Shown here: one piece after another, positions 7,894 to 16,298 of the stretch | Numbering within the stretch: position 1 is the first letter of the stretch | How the letters are laid out: each line of letters begins with the position of its first letter | Assembly: GCA_002310095.1 (NCBI GenBank) | Contig: DBYH01000013.1 | Location: 1 to 53,393, forward strand | Direction of reading: 5' to 3' | Source of the DNA: Firmicutes bacterium UBA1191 | GTDB taxonomy: Bacteria; Bacillota; Clostridia; Peptostreptococcales; Anaerovoracaceae | Length of the DNA stretch: 53,393 nucleotides | Position numbers and translations under genes: made by a program | The notes under the pieces: model-generated | What the model was told of the DNA's origin: nothing | Database searches by the model: none | The model's input: only the letters and a program-made list of their open reading frames with translations

Positions 7894-8867
7894 AGAACAG
7901 ACCGAGAAGATTACGTACAACCGAAGCGATGAGGAAGATGGTAAGGGAGACGAGAATGGACAAGTCGTCCCTGATTTACCCGATCTTCACAATCGACGGA
8001 ACGGGCATCAAGGAAGAGATCCCTTCAATGCCGGGACAGTACCGCTACAGCGTTGACCAGTTCCCGTATGCCCTCGAAGAGGCGCAGAAACTGGGGGTCA
8101 ATAACATCCTGCTGTTCGGAATTCCCGAACACAAGGATGAGGTGGGAAGCCAGGCATACGCTCACGACGGAATCGTCCAGAGAGCACTGAGAGAGGGAAA
8201 GAAGAACTTCCCTGACATGCTGTTCATCGCGGACGTGTGCATGTGCGAATACACTTCACACGGACACTGCGGAATTCTCTGCGGACACGACGTGGACAAC
8301 GACGAGACCCTGAAGAAGCTGGCTGAGATCGCGAGCTCACAGGCCGAGGCGGGCGCAGACATAGTAGCGCCGTCAGACATGATGGACGGGCACGTTACCG
8401 CGATCCGCCAGAAGCTGGACGAGGACGGATTCAAAAACATCCCGATTATGTCCTACGCTGTCAAGTTCGCTTCAGCATTCTACGGACCTTTCCGCGACGC
8501 GGCGGAATCGGCTCCTCAGTTCGGCGACAGAAGAAGCTACCAGATGGATTATCACAACGGCAGAGAGGCTATGAAGGAAGCCCTGCTGGACGTGGAGGAA
8601 GGCACTGACTTTCTGATCGTCAAGCCGGCCATGGCCTTCTACGATCTGCTGGAGAGAGTCGTAAGCGCGACCAACATCCCAGTGGCCACCTACAGCGTCA
8701 GCGGCGAGTACGCCATGGTCAAGGCCGCGGCGATGAACGGCTGGATCGACGAAGAGAGAATCATCGGCGAGATGGCTGTGGGAGCTTACCGCGCCGGAGC
8801 CGGAATGTACATTACATACTTTGCCAAGGAACTTGCAAAGATGATAGACGAGGGCAAAATAGGATGA
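7884..8867 (+). CDS. hemB: Delta-aminolevulinic acid dehydratase (porphobilinogen synthase)
   Basis: Condenses two 5-aminolevulinate molecules into porphobilinogen, the substrate of HemC. The 327-residue protein has both catalytic lysines (Lys194 in MSYAVKFASAFYGPFRDAA and Lys247 in FLIVKPAM). Cys119, Cys121 and Cys129 in DVCMCEYTSHGHCG mark the zinc-dependent form. AGAAGAATGGAAC precedes the start within the end of the cobA-hemD gene. It is encoded late in the operon although it acts first. The source of aminolevulinate (hemA/hemL) is not in this window. Confidence 0.97.
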   Translation: MELKNRPRRLRTTEAMRKMVRETRMDKSSLIYPIFTIDGTGIKEEIPSMPGQYRYSVDQFPYALEEAQKLGVNNILLFGIPEHKDEVGSQAYAHDGIVQRALREGKKNFPDMLFIADVCMCEYTSHGHCGILCGHDVDNDETLKKLAEIASSQAEAGADIVAPSDMMDGHVTAIRQKLDEDGFKNIPIMSYAVKFASAFYGPFRDAAESAPQFGDRRSYQMDYHNGREAMKEALLDVEEGTDFLIVKPAMAFYDLLERVVSATNIPVATYSVSGEYAMVKAAAMNGWIDEERIIGEMAVGAYRAGAGMYITYFAKELAKMIDEGKIG

Positions 8868-10072
8868 GTCATACACTGATAAGCGCTGACAACACATGGA
8901 CTCTGTTCGCCATATTAGCGGCCATAGCGACACTGGCCATCTATCTGGAGCAGAAGACAAAAATCGGATCGAAGATCACAGGCTGCGTCATGGCCCTCAT
9001 TGGCGCCATGATATTGTCCAACATCGGAATCATTCCCCTGGACGCGCCGGCCTACGATTTCGTATGGGATTACGTCATCCCGCTTTCCATTCCGATGCTC
9101 CTGTTCAACGCGGACATCAAGAGAATCGGAAAAGAGAGCGGAAGGCTGCTGATCATTTATCTCATAAGCGGAATCGGGACCATAGCGGGAGGCATCGTTG
9201 CCTACAACCTGCTCAAGGGAGCTTTTGCTGATCTTGGTCTCGTGCTCCCGATGATGATCGGAACATACACGGGCGGCAGTGTGAATCTGGTCGCCATGGC
9301 GGACGCCTATCAGGTCGGCGGCGAGCTGGTATCGTCGTCGGTCGTAGCGGACAATCTGCTTATGGCCCTGTACTTCTTCGCGCTGATCGCGGCGGCGGGA
9401 TCGAGATTCTTCCTGAAGAGATACAGACACCCGCTTATAGATGAGATCGAAGCCCAGAGCGGCGAAGAGGGTTTCAAGGGCGCTTCGTCCTTCTGGAAGC
9501 CGAAGGAGGTATCCCTCAAGGACATCGCATTCTGCATAGCCCTTTCTCTGGTGATCGTGGCGGTTTCAGTGAACATCGCGAACTTCTTCGGTGAGGCGAT
9601 TCCTACAACGAACTTCGGTCTTGCCCTCATCAACGGGCTGCTGGGAAGCAAGTACCTGATCATCACCACGCTGACGATGCTGGTGGCGACGATCTTCCCT
9701 AAGCAGGTGGGCAGCATACCGTGTTCCCAGGAAATAGGCACGTACCTTATCCACATCTTCTTCGCGGTTATCGGCGTACCGGCTTCGATATACATGATCG
9801 TTACCAAGGCGCCTCTGCTGCTCCTGTTCTGCGCGATCATCGTTTTCGTGAACATGCTGTTTTCGTTCGTGTTCGGCAAGCTGCTGAGGTTCAGCCTGGA
9901 GGAGATAATCATCTCGTCCAACGCCAACATAGGCGGACCTACGACGGCGGCGGCAATGGCCATCGCCAAGGGCTGGAACGCGCTGATCGTGCCGGCAATT
10001 CTGGTGGGAACGCTGGGCTACGTTCTCGGAAACTACTACGGCATCTTCGCCGGAACATTCATCGGTCTTTAA
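8864..10072 (+). CDS. DUF819 family integral membrane protein
   Basis: A 402-residue, highly hydrophobic protein with about ten transmembrane segments. The arrangement and motifs (LEQKTKIGSKITGCVMAL, LFNADIKRI, GTYTGGSVNLVA, SSSVVADNLLMALYF and a late SSNANIGGPTTAAAMA) match the DUF819/YjcL family, distant relatives of carboxylate transporters. Its ATG overlaps the hemB stop (ATGA at 8864-8867), so it is coupled to tetrapyrrole synthesis and is the last gene before a strong terminator. The substrate is unknown. Transport of aminolevulinate or another precursor is a context-based guess. Confidence 0.82.
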   Translation: MSHTLISADNTWTLFAILAAIATLAIYLEQKTKIGSKITGCVMALIGAMILSNIGIIPLDAPAYDFVWDYVIPLSIPMLLFNADIKRIGKESGRLLIIYLISGIGTIAGGIVAYNLLKGAFADLGLVLPMMIGTYTGGSVNLVAMADAYQVGGELVSSSVVADNLLMALYFFALIAAAGSRFFLKRYRHPLIDEIEAQSGEEGFKGASSFWKPKEVSLKDIAFCIALSLVIVAVSVNIANFFGEAIPTTNFGLALINGLLGSKYLIITTLTMLVATIFPKQVGSIPCSQEIGTYLIHIFFAVIGVPASIYMIVTKAPLLLLFCAIIVFVNMLFSFVFGKLLRFSLEEIIISSNANIGGPTTAAAMAIAKGWNALIVPAILVGTLGYVLGNYYGIFAGTFIGL

Positions 10073-10080
10073 TTACATAT

Positions 10081-10090
10081 GCAAAAGCAA
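10081..10090 (-). repeat. Intergenic GCAAAAGCAA variant motif
   Basis: Variant copy of the interspersed motif, nine bases after the DUF819 gene stop and just before the terminator stem. Confidence 0.55.
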
Positions 10091-10096
10091 TAGTTG

Positions 10097-10121
10097 GGAG
10101 ACGCTTGCGCGTCTCCTTTTT
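10097..10121 (+). terminator. Rho-independent terminator of the tetrapyrrole operon
   Basis: GGAGACGC (10097-10104), loop TTGC, GCGTCTCC (10109-10116), then TTTTT. A perfect eight-pair stem closes the operon after the DUF819 gene. Confidence 0.93.
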
Positions 10122-10153
10122 GTTAAACGAAAATTAAGAGTATAGCAGTTGCC

Positions 10154-10183
10154 TTGCCTTTGCGTACTGTGAGAAAATATACA
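10154..10183 (+). promoter_or_regulatory. Possible promoter of the phosphoesterase gene, containing the TTGCCTTTGC motif
   Basis: TTGCCT (10154-10159) and TATACA (10178-10183) are 18 bases apart and could act as -35 and -10. The -35 lies inside an exact TTGCCTTTGC copy (10154-10163), so the interspersed motif may have been recruited into, or merely overlap, this promoter. Confidence 0.45.
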
Positions 10184-10229
10184 TGTATAAGACTATGTTT
10201 TTTACCTGCGGAACCGGGGTGAGAGAATC

Positions 10230-11381
10230 ATGGCAAAAGACTTAAAACTACTTATACTGACCGTCGTTATGGGCATAGCTGTCTGCACGCTTGGAGCGGT
10301 TATGCTTCTTGGTCTCGGAGCGGGCGAAAAAGATCAGGCTGCGGAGCCTGAACAGGCCGAAGCCACCGAACCGGCAGCTGAGGAGACGGCGGAGCTTGAG
10401 ACGACGCTGTTCTTCACATCCGACTACCAGAAGGACGACCAGGGAGAGCCAAAGGATAACCTGACGGGCATCATCAATGCGGTAAAGGCTGACAAATCAG
10501 ACCTGGACGGCGCGATTTTCTGCGGGGATTATTCAAACGTACCCGGCATGAGCAGTTACCAGATTACCCCTGAGAACGCGATAAGCGAGATAAAGGAAGT
10601 CATGAACGGGGCGTATCCTGATCTGATGGACGAAGACATGGTTTTCATACAGGGCAACCACGACGCACTGACCATATCCATCGAGGCGCCGGGGCTCCAC
10701 GAGTTTGACGACTACCTGGTATACGTGAACAACGCGGAGATAGATTTCCCTTGGCAGCAGGGCAAGACGGCGAACAGTCACTACAAGGTGAAACACACCG
10801 CCGAAGTCATGAAGAGGTGCTTTGACAGCCTCATAGAAAAGGGAGAGACCAGACCGGTCATCGTGGTCCAGCACGTGCCGCTCCACTTCACGGCGCGCAC
10901 ATCGAGCCTCAAGGGAACTGGTGACAACCTCTACGCGTCACTGGTATTCGACGTGGTGAATGAAGCGGCGAAGGACCTGAACATCATATACGTTACGGGA
11001 CACAACCACTCGGCCGGATGGGACAACTACATCGGCGGCGCCTGCTACTTCCTGAAACCGGGCGACACCATACTCATTCCTGATTTCGACAGGAACAAAA
11101 TCACGACGGACAGCTACAAGACGGAAACCGTGAACTTTACTTATCTGAACGCGGGATACACAGGATACAGCAAATCGGGCGGAACCGACGACACTCTCAC
11201 GGGCACGGTATGCGAAATATACGACACAAAGTTCGTCTTCACGAGATATTCATCTGACGGCGTCCACCAGATGGGAAGCACGGGAACAGCGTGCGGAGAT
11301 CCGGACGACACGGGACTCATCTCATCTGAATACTACACCAAACAGAAGGACAGCCCGCAGGAGATCGAGCGCAGGCAATGA
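10230..11381 (+). CDS. Membrane-anchored metallophosphoesterase (calcineurin-like)
   Basis: The 383-residue protein has an N-terminal signal anchor (LLILTVVMGIAVCTLGAVMLLGLG), an acidic Glu/Ala/Pro-rich stalk to about residue 58, then a calcineurin-like metallophosphoesterase domain facing the outside. Visible metal ligands are in FTSDYQ, FCGDYSN, QGNHDA, QHVPLH and TGHNHSAG. No lipobox cysteine fits well, so an uncleaved anchor is more likely than a lipoprotein. The RBS is GGGGTGAGAG upstream of ATG 10230. It overlaps the RNase M5 gene by ATGA, which says little about function. The substrate is not deducible. Confidence 0.85.
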   Translation: MAKDLKLLILTVVMGIAVCTLGAVMLLGLGAGEKDQAAEPEQAEATEPAAEETAELETTLFFTSDYQKDDQGEPKDNLTGIINAVKADKSDLDGAIFCGDYSNVPGMSSYQITPENAISEIKEVMNGAYPDLMDEDMVFIQGNHDALTISIEAPGLHEFDDYLVYVNNAEIDFPWQQGKTANSHYKVKHTAEVMKRCFDSLIEKGETRPVIVVQHVPLHFTARTSSLKGTGDNLYASLVFDVVNEAAKDLNIIYVTGHNHSAGWDNYIGGACYFLKPGDTILIPDFDRNKITTDSYKTETVNFTYLNAGYTGYSKSGGTDDTLTGTVCEIYDTKFVFTRYSSDGVHQMGSTGTACGDPDDTGLISSEYYTKQKDSPQEIERRQ

Positions 11382-11917
11382 AGAGGATCGATGAAATAAT
11401 TATCGTCGAAGGCCGCGACGACACGGCGGCAATACGCAGGAGCGTCGACGCGGTGACAATAGAGACCCACGGATACGGGATAAGACCGTCCACGTGGGAC
11501 GTTATAGATAAAGCCTACGAAAGCAAAGGCATCATAATCTTTACTGATCCGGACACGGCAGGGGAGCGGATAAGGCGCCGTCTGGCCGACAGATATCCGG
11601 AGGCGAAGCACGCCTTTCTGGACAAGAGCCTGGCGGAGAAGAACGGTGACATCGGCATAGAGAACGCGACGTCTGAGAGCATTATAGAGGCCCTTGAAAA
11701 AGCGCGCTGTTCTGCCTTTGCATCAGGAGAAAAGGAAAGCGTATTCACCCCTCAGGACATGTTCCGATGGGGACTCGCGGGAACCCCGGGAGCCGCTGAG
11801 AGAAGGAGCAGGGCGGCTGAGAAACTGGGCGTCGGAATGGCGGGGAGCAAGACATTCCTGCGGAGGCTGAACCATTTCGGAATAAGCAGGGAAGAGGTAG
11901 AGGAAGCGCTGGAATAA
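11378..11917 (+). CDS. rnmV: Ribonuclease M5 (5S rRNA maturase, Toprim domain)
   Basis: Endonuclease that trims precursor 5S rRNA in Firmicutes. The 179-residue length and the Toprim pattern are diagnostic: IIIVEGRDD with the catalytic Glu at the N-terminus, ETHGYGI, and IIIFTDPDTAGERIRRRL carrying the DxD metal site, followed by the M5-specific C-terminal half ending NHFGISREEVEEAL. The usual partner ksgA is not downstream here; a terminator follows instead. It contains copies of the interspersed motif in both orientations, at 11523-11531 and 11713-11721. Confidence 0.93.
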   Translation: MKRIDEIIIVEGRDDTAAIRRSVDAVTIETHGYGIRPSTWDVIDKAYESKGIIIFTDPDTAGERIRRRLADRYPEAKHAFLDKSLAEKNGDIGIENATSESIIEALEKARCSAFASGEKESVFTPQDMFRWGLAGTPGAAERRSRAAEKLGVGMAGSKTFLRRLNHFGISREEVEEALE

Positions 11918-11929
11918 ACTGAACAGGTA

Positions 11930-11964
11930 CCGCTTCGGAGAAATAACTCCGGGGCGGTTTTTTT
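11930..11964 (+). terminator. Rho-independent terminator after rnmV
   Basis: CCGCTTCGGAG (11930-11940), loop AAATAA, CTCCGGGGCGG (11947-11957), then seven T. The stem has eleven pairs with two G-T wobbles. Confidence 0.92.
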
Positions 11965-11977
11965 ATTGTCTCCGGTC

Positions 11978-12006
11978 TTGACGTGAATTACAAATAATGG
12001 TATATT
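11978..12006 (+). promoter_or_regulatory. Promoter of the wall-anchored protein/sortase operon
   Basis: TTGACG (11978-11983), 17-base spacer, TATATT (12001-12006). Transcription would start about 40 bases before ATG 12055. Confidence 0.75.
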
Positions 12007-12054
12007 TACATCAATATTCCAAAAATGCAAAAAAGGGGCAGAAAGGAAGAGATG

Positions 12055-15000
12055 ATGAGGGATAAGAAAAAGTTCAAAGAGAAACTGATGGCCGTTTTTC
12101 TGGCGGCCGCCGTTGCCGTGACCATGATACCGGTCGGAATGGCGGTCAGCACCGACCAGACTGAAGCGGAATCAACGTACTCATACACAGTCAAAAGACC
12201 AATGGCCCAGGTCAACGGCCACACGGTTCCCGTCGCCACCTTCAGCGTCAGGGATCTCGGGGTCAAAGGCACATGCTGCCAGGCCAGCAACACTGCCAGG
12301 GACGGCAGCGCGAAAGCGAAGATAGTCGACAACTCCGACATACGGGCCAGACTGATCTACTACTACGGATACGAAAAGGGGTATCTCGGCAAAACCAACA
12401 AGAAGGGTCTCCTCCTGGCCAGGGCGCTCTCGTGGGAGAGCGGCAACAAGACAACGTGGCCTCTTTCGGCCGCGGAGGTGAAGGAGTTCATCAAGGACAT
12501 GCCCTCTTCGGTGAAGGTGCCGAACAGATTTACATGTTACTTCTTCTGCCCCACCAACGGAGCCCAGAATTTCTTCGGTTACAAGATGAATCCTCCAGCC
12601 CACGTGACTCTGATGAAGACATCAAAGGATACCAAATCCACCGCGGCTGGGAGCAGCTACAGCTTCAAGGACATCGAGTACACTGTCTACGACAGCAAAG
12701 GCAAGAAAGTGGGGAAACTCACATGCAAGGCCAGCGGAAAAACCAATAAACTCACTTTGGACATCGGCAAATACACGGTCAAAGAGACAAAGACGAACAA
12801 GTGGTACAAGCTGAACACCAAGGAATACACAAGGATCCTCAAATCGGGAGATACCTGGAATATCAGCGCTTCCGACGCGCCGCAGATGGGTAGGGTGAAG
12901 ATAAAGAAGACGGTAAACGGCAACTACAGCGGCAGTCTGGCATTCACTTTCAAACTGACAAACACAGCAAACACCAAAATCCAGTACAAGGTGAAGACCG
13001 ACGCCAAAACAGGCACGGCGAGCGTCGACGTGGTCAAAGGAACTTACAGATGCGAGGAGATACTGCCCGGTGATTCGGAGCTCATCGATGTGACCGGCAG
13101 GCAGACGGCCACCATCGGACTGGGGGAGACTTATACCTTCAAGCGTGAAAACAAAGCGCCCGCGACGAGCATTCTGCGCGTAACGAAGACGACGAACGAC
13201 GGAGGACCTGTGGAGGGCTTTAAGTTCAAGGTCTCGGGAGTTCTGTACAACCAGGGCAAGCTGAGTGAGAGCAGGGTGCTAAAAGAAGCGGACGCGGCAA
13301 TAAGCGATTACGACGAAAATATTTACGAGCCGGGTGAATGGAAGGTTTCCGAAAAGGATCTCGAGGAGCTGAACAGGGCTGCCGCGAACAGGGACACGGG
13401 TGTGAAGACCGTAGAACTGAGCACGACTCTGAAGTACAAAGGAGATAAAGAGGACATATCGGATATCAGAGTGTCAGCCAAGGTCGAGATTAATCTGAAG
13501 CCCGTAGAGTTTATCGGCGACAGGAAAAGCTCGAAGGATTCAGTATACGAAACAGACATCGGCAAACAGATAAAAAACAAGCAGCGGAAGGCCGCAGAGG
13601 AGGAGGGATACAAGATCTCCTGCACTGGTTTCGACTGGTATGGCGCGGCAACCGATTATCAGGAAGTGAAGAACGGCAAGCTGACCGGAAATACGGAGGT
13701 CACTCTGGAAACGGGCAGCGACGGGATGACTCCGGTCCTGAGCGAAGGCGTTTCCTGCGGCAAGTTCACTGTCGAGGAAGTGCTGACGGAGGAGCAGCAG
13801 AAGAGATATCGCCAGCCTGAATCGCAGATGAAGGAGATCAGCGAAGACAACGGCAGGGTCACCTTTGCCTTCAATTTTGAGAATGAGGCCAGGTGGACGG
13901 ATACGGAACTTGTGAAGACGAGTTCGGACGGCAATGTCTCGGGAATCACATTCAGGCTGGAGGGAACGGACAGCCGTGGTGAAACGATCGATACTGAGGC
14001 TGTCACGGATGAAGAGGGAAGGCTGGACTTCGGCAATCTCTACGCAGGGGAATACGTGATATCGGAGAAAGACTTCGATCCCGACAAGTATGAGAACAAT
14101 AACAGACTTGAGGGATATAACGTTCCGGCCCAAAGGGTTACCATTACAGGCGATGAGGAGAGAATCACAGTCAGCTTCGATAATGTCCCTCTGAAGGGCC
14201 TCCTCCTGACAAAGGTGGACAGGGAGACACAGCTCTTTCTGAAGGATGCCGCCTTCAAACTGTTCGAAGGCGGCAGGGAACTCGCTCACTTCAGGATCAC
14301 CCTCGACGACTACGAGCGGGCCGTCATAGAAATGATAAGCAGCTCCGAAGACAGCGGGATCCGGACCGGAACCTCGGAGGAGCAGGACGGATACAGCTTC
14401 GCGGTCATCAAAGGACTCAGAGAAGGGAAAACATACACCATTAAAGAAGTCTCGGCTCCCGAAGGATACGCGGCTTCGGTAGACAGCACCTTTGTTTTTG
14501 CGGATGGCCAGAAGCTGATTCTGGAGAACAGCGCCCCATCCATAGGCACGAAGGCCATGGATAAGGCGACACAGAGCCACATGTCCTGCAGCAATGGCAA
14601 GGTCACGATTGTCGACAACGTCTCCTACAGCGGCCTGGAAGCGGGCCATAAGTACGTCATGAGCGGGATACTGGCCCAGGGTTCTGAAGGAAGCGGCTCC
14701 GAGGACGGCGAGGCCCAGGGCGCTGAATCGGTTGAGATCGTCAAGGACGATGACGGGAAAGAGGTCACAGCAAGGAAGGAATTCGTTCCCGAATCATCCG
14801 AAGGCGCCATGGAGATGGAATTCACCTTCGACGCGTCCCGGCTGAAATGCGGGAAGATTGTCGCCATGGAGCAGCTGTTCGACCCGGAAATCACCGGCGA
14901 AAACGGAGAGATGACGGTACTCGCCTCCCACGAGGACATCGAAGATGAGGCCCAGAGCATATATTTCCCTGAGCTGATCACGACGGCTTCGACGAACGGA

Positions 15001-15432
15001 ACGGACAAGATAACAGACGAAGTCAAGTACACTAACCTTCTGCCGGGAGAAAAGTACATCATGCGGGGCGAACTCATGAACAAGTCTACAGGAGAAAGAC
15101 TGCTGCTTAATGGCAAGATCCTCACGGCGGAGAAGGAATTCGTTCCGGAGAAAAAGAACGGTTCTGTAATACTGGAGTTTCCCGCTGACTCCATAGAACT
15201 GGAAGGAAAGACCGCGGTCGCCTTTGAGACGTGCTTCCTGGTGAAGGAGGATGAAGAAGGCGTCGAAGAAATAGAAATCGCGAGCCACAGAGACATAAAC
15301 AGCAAAGCGCAGACTGTCAGCTTCGACGTTCCGCAGACGGGACAGAACGGGCCGTGGCGAATGCTTTTACCTGAGTGCCTCATTACCCTGGCGGCCATTA
15401 TGGTGATGCTGGGGAGAATAAGAAGAGCATGA
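12055..15432 (+). CDS. Large Cna-B/VaFE-type cell-wall-anchored surface protein
   Basis: From ATG 12055 (AAAGGA seven bases upstream; ATGs at 12025 and 12052 are possible) this is 1125 residues. A signal peptide is followed by an N-terminal domain with paired cysteines (VKGTCCQAS, later FTCYFFCPTNGAQ). A series of Cna-B/SpaA-like beta-sandwich modules follows (VKIKKTVNG, LRVTKTTNDG, ELVKTSSDGNVSGITF, LLLTKVDRETQ with IKEVSAPEGY). Two C-terminal repeats are of VaFE type, with IVAMEQLFD and TAVAFETCF and a shared ASHEDIxxxAQ / ASHRDINSKAQ ending. The C-terminus has VPQTG, a hydrophobic helix and RRIRRA-like basic tail, a sortase signal. The adjacent class B sortase probably anchors it. Adhesin or pilus-tip roles are inferred. 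Confidence 0.88.
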   Translation: MRDKKKFKEKLMAVFLAAAVAVTMIPVGMAVSTDQTEAESTYSYTVKRPMAQVNGHTVPVATFSVRDLGVKGTCCQASNTARDGSAKAKIVDNSDIRARLIYYYGYEKGYLGKTNKKGLLLARALSWESGNKTTWPLSAAEVKEFIKDMPSSVKVPNRFTCYFFCPTNGAQNFFGYKMNPPAHVTLMKTSKDTKSTAAGSSYSFKDIEYTVYDSKGKKVGKLTCKASGKTNKLTLDIGKYTVKETKTNKWYKLNTKEYTRILKSGDTWNISASDAPQMGRVKIKKTVNGNYSGSLAFTFKLTNTANTKIQYKVKTDAKTGTASVDVVKGTYRCEEILPGDSELIDVTGRQTATIGLGETYTFKRENKAPATSILRVTKTTNDGGPVEGFKFKVSGVLYNQGKLSESRVLKEADAAISDYDENIYEPGEWKVSEKDLEELNRAAANRDTGVKTVELSTTLKYKGDKEDISDIRVSAKVEINLKPVEFIGDRKSSKDSVYETDIGKQIKNKQRKAAEEEGYKISCTGFDWYGAATDYQEVKNGKLTGNTEVTLETGSDGMTPVLSEGVSCGKFTVEEVLTEEQQKRYRQPESQMKEISEDNGRVTFAFNFENEARWTDTELVKTSSDGNVSGITFRLEGTDSRGETIDTEAVTDEEGRLDFGNLYAGEYVISEKDFDPDKYENNNRLEGYNVPAQRVTITGDEERITVSFDNVPLKGLLLTKVDRETQLFLKDAAFKLFEGGRELAHFRITLDDYERAVIEMISSSEDSGIRTGTSEEQDGYSFAVIKGLREGKTYTIKEVSAPEGYAASVDSTFVFADGQKLILENSAPSIGTKAMDKATQSHMSCSNGKVTIVDNVSYSGLEAGHKYVMSGILAQGSEGSGSEDGEAQGAESVEIVKDDDGKEVTARKEFVPESSEGAMEMEFTFDASRLKCGKIVAMEQLFDPEITGENGEMTVLASHEDIEDEAQSIYFPELITTASTNGTDKITDEVKYTNLLPGEKYIMRGELMNKSTGERLLLNGKILTAEKEFVPEKKNGSVILEFPADSIELEGKTAVAFETCFLVKEDEEGVEEIEIASHRDINSKAQTVSFDVPQTGQNGPWRMLLPECLITLAAIMVMLGRIRRA

Positions 15433-16181
15433 GAAAAGGCACCGGGATAAAGAAAGCGGCGGGGCTTCTGGCACTTGTGATTATGCTTTTCGCTGCGGAC
15501 GCTGTTCTTTTCTGCATGACGGGAACGCCGCGCCTGGAGACCGCCGCAGAACAGAAGCAGTGGAAAGGGCTGGACCTTCTGGAAAAGCAAAGAGAGAATC
15601 CTGACATGGTCGGGTGGCTTCAGGTGGAAGGAACGAACATCAACTATCCGGTCATGAGGGGAGAAAAATACCTGCACAGGAACTTCATAGGGGATGAGGA
15701 CCAGGCGGGAAGTATCTTCGTCGAAGACGACTGGGCGGAGGAGGACATGTGCGACCTGATTTTCGGTCACAACATGTGGATGTACGGAACAATGTTCAAT
15801 CCTCTGCACAGTTTCGCTGAGGAAGATTTCTTCAGGGAAAACAGGAAAATCAGGTTCTATGTAATCGGAGAAGGAGGCTCATCGGCCGAGAAGCGGACAT
15901 ACGAGGTGATCTGCTGCTGCAGGACCAGGGTGGATGAATGGAACTACGGAAGCTGCAGATACATATGTTCCGGGGAAGGACTTGTTGCCTTTGCGGAAGA
16001 GTGCGCGTCATGGGCGGTCCAGAAGAGGGAGCCTGCGGGGGAGATTTCGGCAGAACGCGGGGAACTCATTGTTCTTTCGACGTGCTCCTACCATGTGGAC
16101 GGGGACAGAGGCAGACTGCTGCTTGTGGGCCAGCTCACGGACAGAACGGAGCAGACGAGGATAGATGTGGAGCAGCGATAA
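15429..16181 (+). CDS. srtB: Class B sortase
   Basis: Transpeptidase that attaches the VPQTG protein encoded just upstream to the cell wall or to other subunits. From ATG 15429, which overlaps the upstream stop (ATGA), it is 250 residues with an N-terminal membrane anchor (residues 10-30). The class B features are NPDMVGWLQVEGTNINYPV, IFVEDDW, catalytic His114 in FGHNM, catalytic Cys219 in LSTCSY and Arg227/229 soon after. An upstream in-frame ATG at 15375 would place a non-hydrophobic extension before the anchor, so I rejected it. An exact TTGCCTTTGC motif at 15985-15994 encodes VAFA. Confidence 0.92.
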   Translation: MRKGTGIKKAAGLLALVIMLFAADAVLFCMTGTPRLETAAEQKQWKGLDLLEKQRENPDMVGWLQVEGTNINYPVMRGEKYLHRNFIGDEDQAGSIFVEDDWAEEDMCDLIFGHNMWMYGTMFNPLHSFAEEDFFRENRKIRFYVIGEGGSSAEKRTYEVICCCRTRVDEWNYGSCRYICSGEGLVAFAEECASWAVQKREPAGEISAERGELIVLSTCSYHVDGDRGRLLLVGQLTDRTEQTRIDVEQR

Positions 16182-16209
16182 AAACCGCGTTCAAGGGCTC
16201 AAAAACTCG

Positions 16210-16238
16210 TTGATATAGATTTCCCAGAATGTTATAAT
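16210..16238 (+). promoter_or_regulatory. Strong promoter of the EF-G-like gene
   Basis: TTGATA (16210-16215), 17-base spacer, TATAAT (16233-16238). Near the predicted start is a 6-base inverted repeat, GTATGC (16245-16250) and GCATAC (16255-16260), which could be an operator or 5' leader hairpin. Confidence 0.85.
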
Positions 16239-16298
16239 GTCTGCGTATGCGCAGGCATACGGAAAAGGTAATTAATATTTTTAGGGAGGTCTCATTAG

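Noticed and set aside
13540..14649. Long open frame on the - strand opposite the surface protein
   Set aside because: It lies wholly opposite a well-supported gene with signal peptide, domains and sortase motif; the translation shows no domain or ribosome binding site.
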